Source of the DNA: Actinomycetes bacterium | GTDB lineage: Bacteria; Actinomycetota; Acidimicrobiia; Acidimicrobiales; Palsa-688 | DNA length: 64,000 nucleotides | NCBI GenBank assembly: GCA_021850325.1 | Contig: JAJZMF010000023.1 | Span: 27,338-91,337, forward strand | Direction: 5' to 3' | Shown: positions 60,991 to 64,000 of the stretch, one piece after another | Position numbering within the stretch: the stretch's first letter is position 1 | Layout: each line of letters starts with the position of its first letter | Program-made: the position numbers and the translations under genes | The notes under the pieces: generated by a model | What the model was told of the DNA's origin: nothing | Database searches by the model: none | The model's input: the letters and a program-made list of their open reading frames with translations, nothing else

Positions 60991-61572
60991 GTGGACGGAC
61001 CGCTGGTGTCCGCGTACGAGGAGGCCTCGGGCTTCCTGGTGGCTGCGGCGGGGCTGGTGCCCCAGGGTGCGTGGGGCCGGCCCGCACTGGGGGAGTGGAC
61101 GGTGCGGGAGCTGGTCGGGCATGCCAACCGGGCGCACCTGTTGATCGAGGAGTACCTCCTGCGACCGGTCGCCGAGGAGCCCCCGGACGCTGTGTACTGG
61201 AGCCCGCAGAGCATCGCCGCCCGGGGGCGGGCCGCGGTGGTGCTCCTGGGCGACGACCCGCTTGGTGCGGTGCGTGCCGCCGGGGCGAGCGCCGTGCGCC
61301 GCGTTCGTTCGACCTCGGGGGACGCCTTCCTGGGCAGCCCGGCGCGGCACCAGACGCTCGCTGAGTACCTGCCGTCGCGGGTGGCCGAGCTGACGGTCCA
61401 CACCCTGGACCTGGTCCGTGCCCTCGGGCTCGGCCTGGCAGCGCCCTCGGGCGCCCTTGCGGTGAGCCTGCAGGAGGTGATGGGGCGTGCCCTGTCCCGG
61501 GGCCAGGGAGAGCAGGTGCTCATGGCAGTGTGCGGGCGGGGCACCCTGCCGACAGGCTTCTCGGTCTACTAG
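60991..61572 (+). CDS. Mycothiol-dependent maleylpyruvate isomerase-like (DinB-fold) protein
   Basis: 193 residues from GTG 60991. The helical MDMPI N-terminal / DinB-like pattern is clear: LVPQGAWGRPALGEWTVRELVGHANRAHLLIEEYL, then YLPSRVAELTVHTLDLVRALGL with the His residues (H in VGHA and TVHTLD) that bind the metal in this fold. Many actinobacterial members are uncharacterised thiol S-transferases or metal-dependent hydrolases, so the substrate is open. Upstream in-frame sequence lacks coding character; the short leader holds only a weak ribosome binding site. Confidence 0.75.
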   Translation: MDGPLVSAYEEASGFLVAAAGLVPQGAWGRPALGEWTVRELVGHANRAHLLIEEYLLRPVAEEPPDAVYWSPQSIAARGRAAVVLLGDDPLGAVRAAGASAVRRVRSTSGDAFLGSPARHQTLAEYLPSRVAELTVHTLDLVRALGLGLAAPSGALAVSLQEVMGRALSRGQGEQVLMAVCGRGTLPTGFSVY

Positions 61573-62169
61573 CGGCTCGTCGCCGGTCTCCCGCCCCCTG
61601 CTCTCGACCGGAGCGCTCGCTTGATGACCGGTGCGCGGACCGACGGATGGACCTGGCTGACGCCTCGCCGGCGTTCCCGGGCGGCGCTGGTACGTCTCGC
61701 TCACCGGGGTGGCGGCCCGGTCCCACCACCAGCGCCGCAGCGCCAAGGGCCGGCACCCGTTGCCGGTGGGGCCGGCAGGGTTGTCCGCTCGCTCATCGTG
61801 CCTGCCGACACCGCTGGTGAACCCTACAAGTCCTGGGAGGAGATGAGACCTCTCCGCCAAAGCGAGCAAAAGCTGAGGCGGGCCAACAAGGCTCTTGCGA
61901 GGACCGGGCAAGGCTCAGCTGGCCGCGCCAAGGCAAGGGCCAAGCTGGCCCGCCTGCACTGGACGGCACGCATGCTCGGCGGCCTGCGCTCTCAGTCCCC
62001 TTTCGCGGCTCGTCATGCCAGGCGAGCACAATGTCCGACCCTCGACGGGCCGCCTCCCAGCCGGCGGTCCGGGCACGTAGACGGTCGCGATATGGGGCGC
62101 CTCCTCGGGGACGGCCCCACCTACCCATGAATGGTACGTTCCGATAGTTCTTAGTTGTACATTGATCAC
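61573..62169. other. Gene-poor stretch with transposase debris
   Basis: 597 bases between the MDMPI-like gene and the antitoxin. Apart from the TnpB-like fragment at 61828-61995 I see no intact gene. The last ~60 bases before the antitoxin are AT-richer (ttcttagttgtacattgatcaca) and probably hold the vapBC promoter. Confidence 0.5.
61828..61995 (+). pseudogene. Fragment of an IS200/IS605-type TnpB (OrfB)
   Basis: About 56 codons with the pattern of a TnpB middle region: RPLRQSEQKLRRANKALART, then GRAKARAKLARLHWTARM, matching the usual L-x-K-L-x-R-x-x-R-x-L ... K-A-R-x-K-L-A-R-L-H sequence. No flanking RuvC motifs, zinc ribbon or TnpA are present, so it is a remnant. Confidence 0.55.
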
Positions 62170-62433
62170 ATGGACGTTGCTGTAAGTGACCTCAGAGCCC
62201 ACTTGAGCGAGTGGCTGGGACGAGCCCGAGAAGGCGAAGAAGTCGTAGTCACTGACCGCGGCGTCCCGGTTGCTCGCCTGTTGGGTATCACTGCAGCCGC
62301 GACTCTGGAGCGCTTGGCCGCGGACGGAGTGATCGGCCGCCCCGAGCGCGCTCAGAGGACAACGGCGACCGGGCGTTCACGACCTCGTCCGCGGCATTCA
62401 GTGTCCGGTCTGGTGAGCGAACAGCGGCGCTGA
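62170..62433 (+). CDS. vapB: VapB/Phd-type antitoxin
   Basis: 87 residues from ATG 62170. The N-terminus MDVAVSDLRAHLSEWLGRAREGEEVVVTDRGVPVARLLGI is a Phd/YefM-type DNA-binding antitoxin; the C-terminal half is basic and disordered, the part that wraps the toxin. It lies 4 bases upstream of the PIN toxin gene, so expression is coupled, and the antitoxin-toxin complex probably represses the promoter just upstream. Confidence 0.88.
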   Translation: MDVAVSDLRAHLSEWLGRAREGEEVVVTDRGVPVARLLGITAAATLERLAADGVIGRPERAQRTTATGRSRPRPRHSVSGLVSEQRR

Positions 62434-62437
62434 CGCG

Positions 62438-62872
62438 GTGCCACTTGTCTACTTCGACTCCAGCGCGTTGGTGAAGCTGCTCGTCGAGGAAGTCGGCAGC
62501 GGACTGGCGGCTGAACTGTGGGACGGTTGCGACGCCGCTCTTTCCAGCCGCCTCGCGTACCCCGAAGTCCGTGCCGCCCTGGCCGCGGCCGGTCGTAACC
62601 ATGACCTCGATGAGGAAGGCCTGGCGGCAGCCGAAAAGGCCTGGGAGGAGTACTGGCCCACCGTACGGCCCGTCGAGCTGACGGCCGCCGTTGAGCGCCA
62701 CGCCGGGCAACTCACCCGCCTGCATTCGCTGCGGGGAGCCGACGCCGTTCACCTTGCCAGCGCCCTGGCTATTGGTGAACCCGAGCTCGTGCTCGCAGCC
62801 TGGGACCGGCGACTTCATGCTGCTGCCCGAGCAGCCCACGTAAGCGTCGCACCTGCCGAACCCAGCCCTTAA
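62438..62872 (+). CDS. vapC: VapC-type PIN-domain toxin
   Basis: 144-residue PIN ribonuclease, GTG 62438. Acidic metal-binding residues are in place: VYFDSSALVKLLVEE (first Asp), YPEVRAAL (Glu) and LRGADAVHLASAL with a further Asp (AAWDRRLH). It probably cleaves tRNA or rRNA when freed from the antitoxin. Its TAA stop shares the TTAA palindrome with the convergent peptidase stop, inside a 12-bp GCCCTTAAGGGC palindrome (62865-62876). Confidence 0.9.
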   Translation: MPLVYFDSSALVKLLVEEVGSGLAAELWDGCDAALSSRLAYPEVRAALAAAGRNHDLDEEGLAAAEKAWEEYWPTVRPVELTAAVERHAGQLTRLHSLRGADAVHLASALAIGEPELVLAAWDRRLHAAARAAHVSVAPAEPSP

Positions 62873-63702
62873 GGGCAAGGGAGGCACCTTGGGGTGTCTC
62901 CCGGCCGGCGGTAGGTGGCACCCTGGCCGGAACGTCCTGGGCGGTAGGAGCTGAAGAGCTTCCAGTGCCCTTCAGAGACGACCTCAACGGCGCCATCGAC
63001 CACTTTGACGGCTGTCTCATCGTCCAGTGCGTAGGTAGGCCCGGGTAGCCGTCCGGCCCACTTTTCTGCGTTCGCCACGTCCTGGTCATCGTCGTAATCA
63101 ACATGCGGGATAATCGCAAAATCAACGAGCCCCACTCCCTTGGCCATGACCAAGGTCATCGTGAGCTCTCCCTCTGGCCCAGCGAACACGATGTCCTCGG
63201 ATGACAGCCTCTCACCGCTGCAGTTTGGCGGAGCGAAATACGTCTCACCGAACATGGAGGACGTCGCCATGCTCCCGGCGCTCACCCCTACGTAGACCGT
63301 CTCTGGCCTCAAGCTCGCGAAGAGCTCAGCGAGCCCCGATTGTTTCATCCAGTAGGACAGGTACACGGGATCGCCACCCCAGACCAGGAGGGCGTCTGCC
63401 TCCTGCACCGTTGCCGCCCACACCGCTTTGTCGATGCTGGGCAGGGCGGTGAGCTCCAGCACTCCCAGCGACTTCCAGCCCAGCTCGCACAATGGGCTCT
63501 TGGCCTTTCCGGAGACCGCCTGGAACGCCTTGGCAGCACCATCGGGAAAGGGGTAGATCGCGGTCGGGACGAAGAGAGCGTTTGACTCGGCGATCGGCTT
63601 TCCCAGCAGGTCGACCAGCGTGTCGTGGATGCTGGGGTTGCTGATGCCTGCGGATGTGAGAAGGAGCTTCAGTGTGCCCCACCCCCTGTGGTCATCGCGC
63701 AC
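62869..63702 (-). CDS. Peptidase E-like (family S51) protein
   Basis: 277 residues, GTG 63702. The S51 nucleophile elbow is YVGVSAGSMA (S141), preceded by LLVWGGDPVYLSYWMKQSGL and followed by IIPHVDYDDD, which supplies a likely catalytic-site His. The C-terminal TYALDDETAVKVVDG segment is typical. Family members cleave N-terminal aspartyl dipeptides or act as cyanophycinase-like enzymes; the exact substrate is not determined. GC content is slightly lower than in the rest of the window. Confidence 0.85.
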   Translation of the reverse strand: MRDDHRGWGTLKLLLTSAGISNPSIHDTLVDLLGKPIAESNALFVPTAIYPFPDGAAKAFQAVSGKAKSPLCELGWKSLGVLELTALPSIDKAVWAATVQEADALLVWGGDPVYLSYWMKQSGLAELFASLRPETVYVGVSAGSMATSSMFGETYFAPPNCSGERLSSEDIVFAGPEGELTMTLVMAKGVGLVDFAIIPHVDYDDDQDVANAEKWAGRLPGPTYALDDETAVKVVDGAVEVVSEGHWKLFSSYRPGRSGQGATYRRPGDTPRCLPCP

Positions 63703-63776
63703 ACCCGCGTTCGTCGGCCATGTCTACTCCATCTCCGTTCCTGTGTCGGTCGTCAGGTGGACGGACGAGCCCATCA

Positions 63777-64000
63777 ATGCTCATCGCGACGAAGCGCGCC
63801 CTGCCGATGAGCGTCGTGGCTGCGCATGACGAGGTCTCGGCGGCCTACAGAAAGATCCATCCCGAGCTACACCGTAACGTTGGGCGGTCGCCCACGCTCG
63901 ACAGGGAGCATAGGACGGCATTATGGACGGCCGGCCCGATCGACAACGCCTACGAACCTGCCGCTCCGTACCACGCGCCGACGACGCTCTTGCTGGGCCC
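63777..64000 (+). CDS. Possible partial gene running off the window
   Basis: From ATG 63777 (or ATG 63807) a frame stays open to the last base: MLIATKRALPMSVVAAHDEV, then YRKIHPELHRNVGRSPTLDREH. At least 74 residues; not recognised. Divergent from the peptidase E-like gene by ~75 bases. Could be coding or chance. Confidence 0.35.
   Translation, partial: MLIATKRALPMSVVAAHDEVSAAYRKIHPELHRNVGRSPTLDREHRTALWTAGPIDNAYEPAAPYHAPTTLLLG

Overview
The window is GC-rich, densely coding chromosomal DNA from an actinobacterium. A BldD-type regulator, hopanoid genes, a bacterial G1 (acid) peptidase, a probable non-discriminating AspRS and many GTG/TTG starts with 4-bp overlaps fit a deep-branching group such as Acidimicrobiia. 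That placement is an inference from gene content, not a computed phylogeny. Almost all of the window looks like ordinary chromosome; only about 61.6-62.9 kb (a transposase remnant plus a toxin-antitoxin pair) looks like accessory DNA.

Layout. 0-3.5 kb: the 3' part of alanine dehydrogenase, a NERD-like protein and pyruvate kinase. 3.5-14.9 kb (minus strand): a compact hopanoid operon read hpnC, hpnD, hpnE, polyprenyl synthetase, squalene-hopene cyclase, an hpnG-ispH fusion, hpnH, a short-chain dehydrogenase and a DUF2079 membrane protein. It covers C5 supply, C30 assembly, cyclisation and the first side-chain steps. 15-18 kb: a MerR-TetR hybrid regulator behind an aldehyde dehydrogenase, and a BldD-like regulator with the c-di-GMP signature. 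18-21.5 kb: glycogen debranching enzyme, a cation/proton antiporter and tRNA-Cys. 22.6-25.8 kb: a vitamin B12 uptake operon (btuFCD type) behind a cobalamin riboswitch. 26-28.5 kb: an MMPL transporter. 28.7-32.8 kb: a hydroxyacid dehydrogenase, then a kinase-like / VWA / PP2C signalling triad. 32.8-38.5 kb: lgt, treY and treZ, then tRNA-Val. 38.6-47.2 kb: a beta-propeller protein, a large membrane protein, a stand-alone AICAR transformylase, a Cys-rich sensor fused to an anti-sigma-type ATPase, a TetR regulator and aspS. 47.4-51.1 kb: aconitase and a LysR regulator. 51.2-57.3 kb (minus strand): a four-gene lipid-type operon (fatty acyl-CoA reductase/HAD fusion, zinc alcohol dehydrogenase, LarA-like protein, PlsC-like acyltransferase). 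57.4-64 kb: two small conserved proteins, a secreted G1 glutamic peptidase, an MDMPI-like protein, a TnpB remnant, vapBC and a peptidase E-like protein.

How they work together. The polyprenyl synthetase and the IspH half of the fusion feed farnesyl diphosphate to HpnD/C/E, which make squalene for the cyclase. HpnH and the HpnG half then build ribosylhopane, and the neighbouring dehydrogenase is a candidate for the unassigned reduction. GlgX, TreY and TreZ form the glycogen-to-trehalose route. The most novel-looking items are the HpnG-IspH fusion, the acyl-CoA reductase/HAD-ADH-LarA-PlsC operon, the kinase/VWA/PP2C triad and the SufR-like Cys domain joined to an anti-sigma ATPase.
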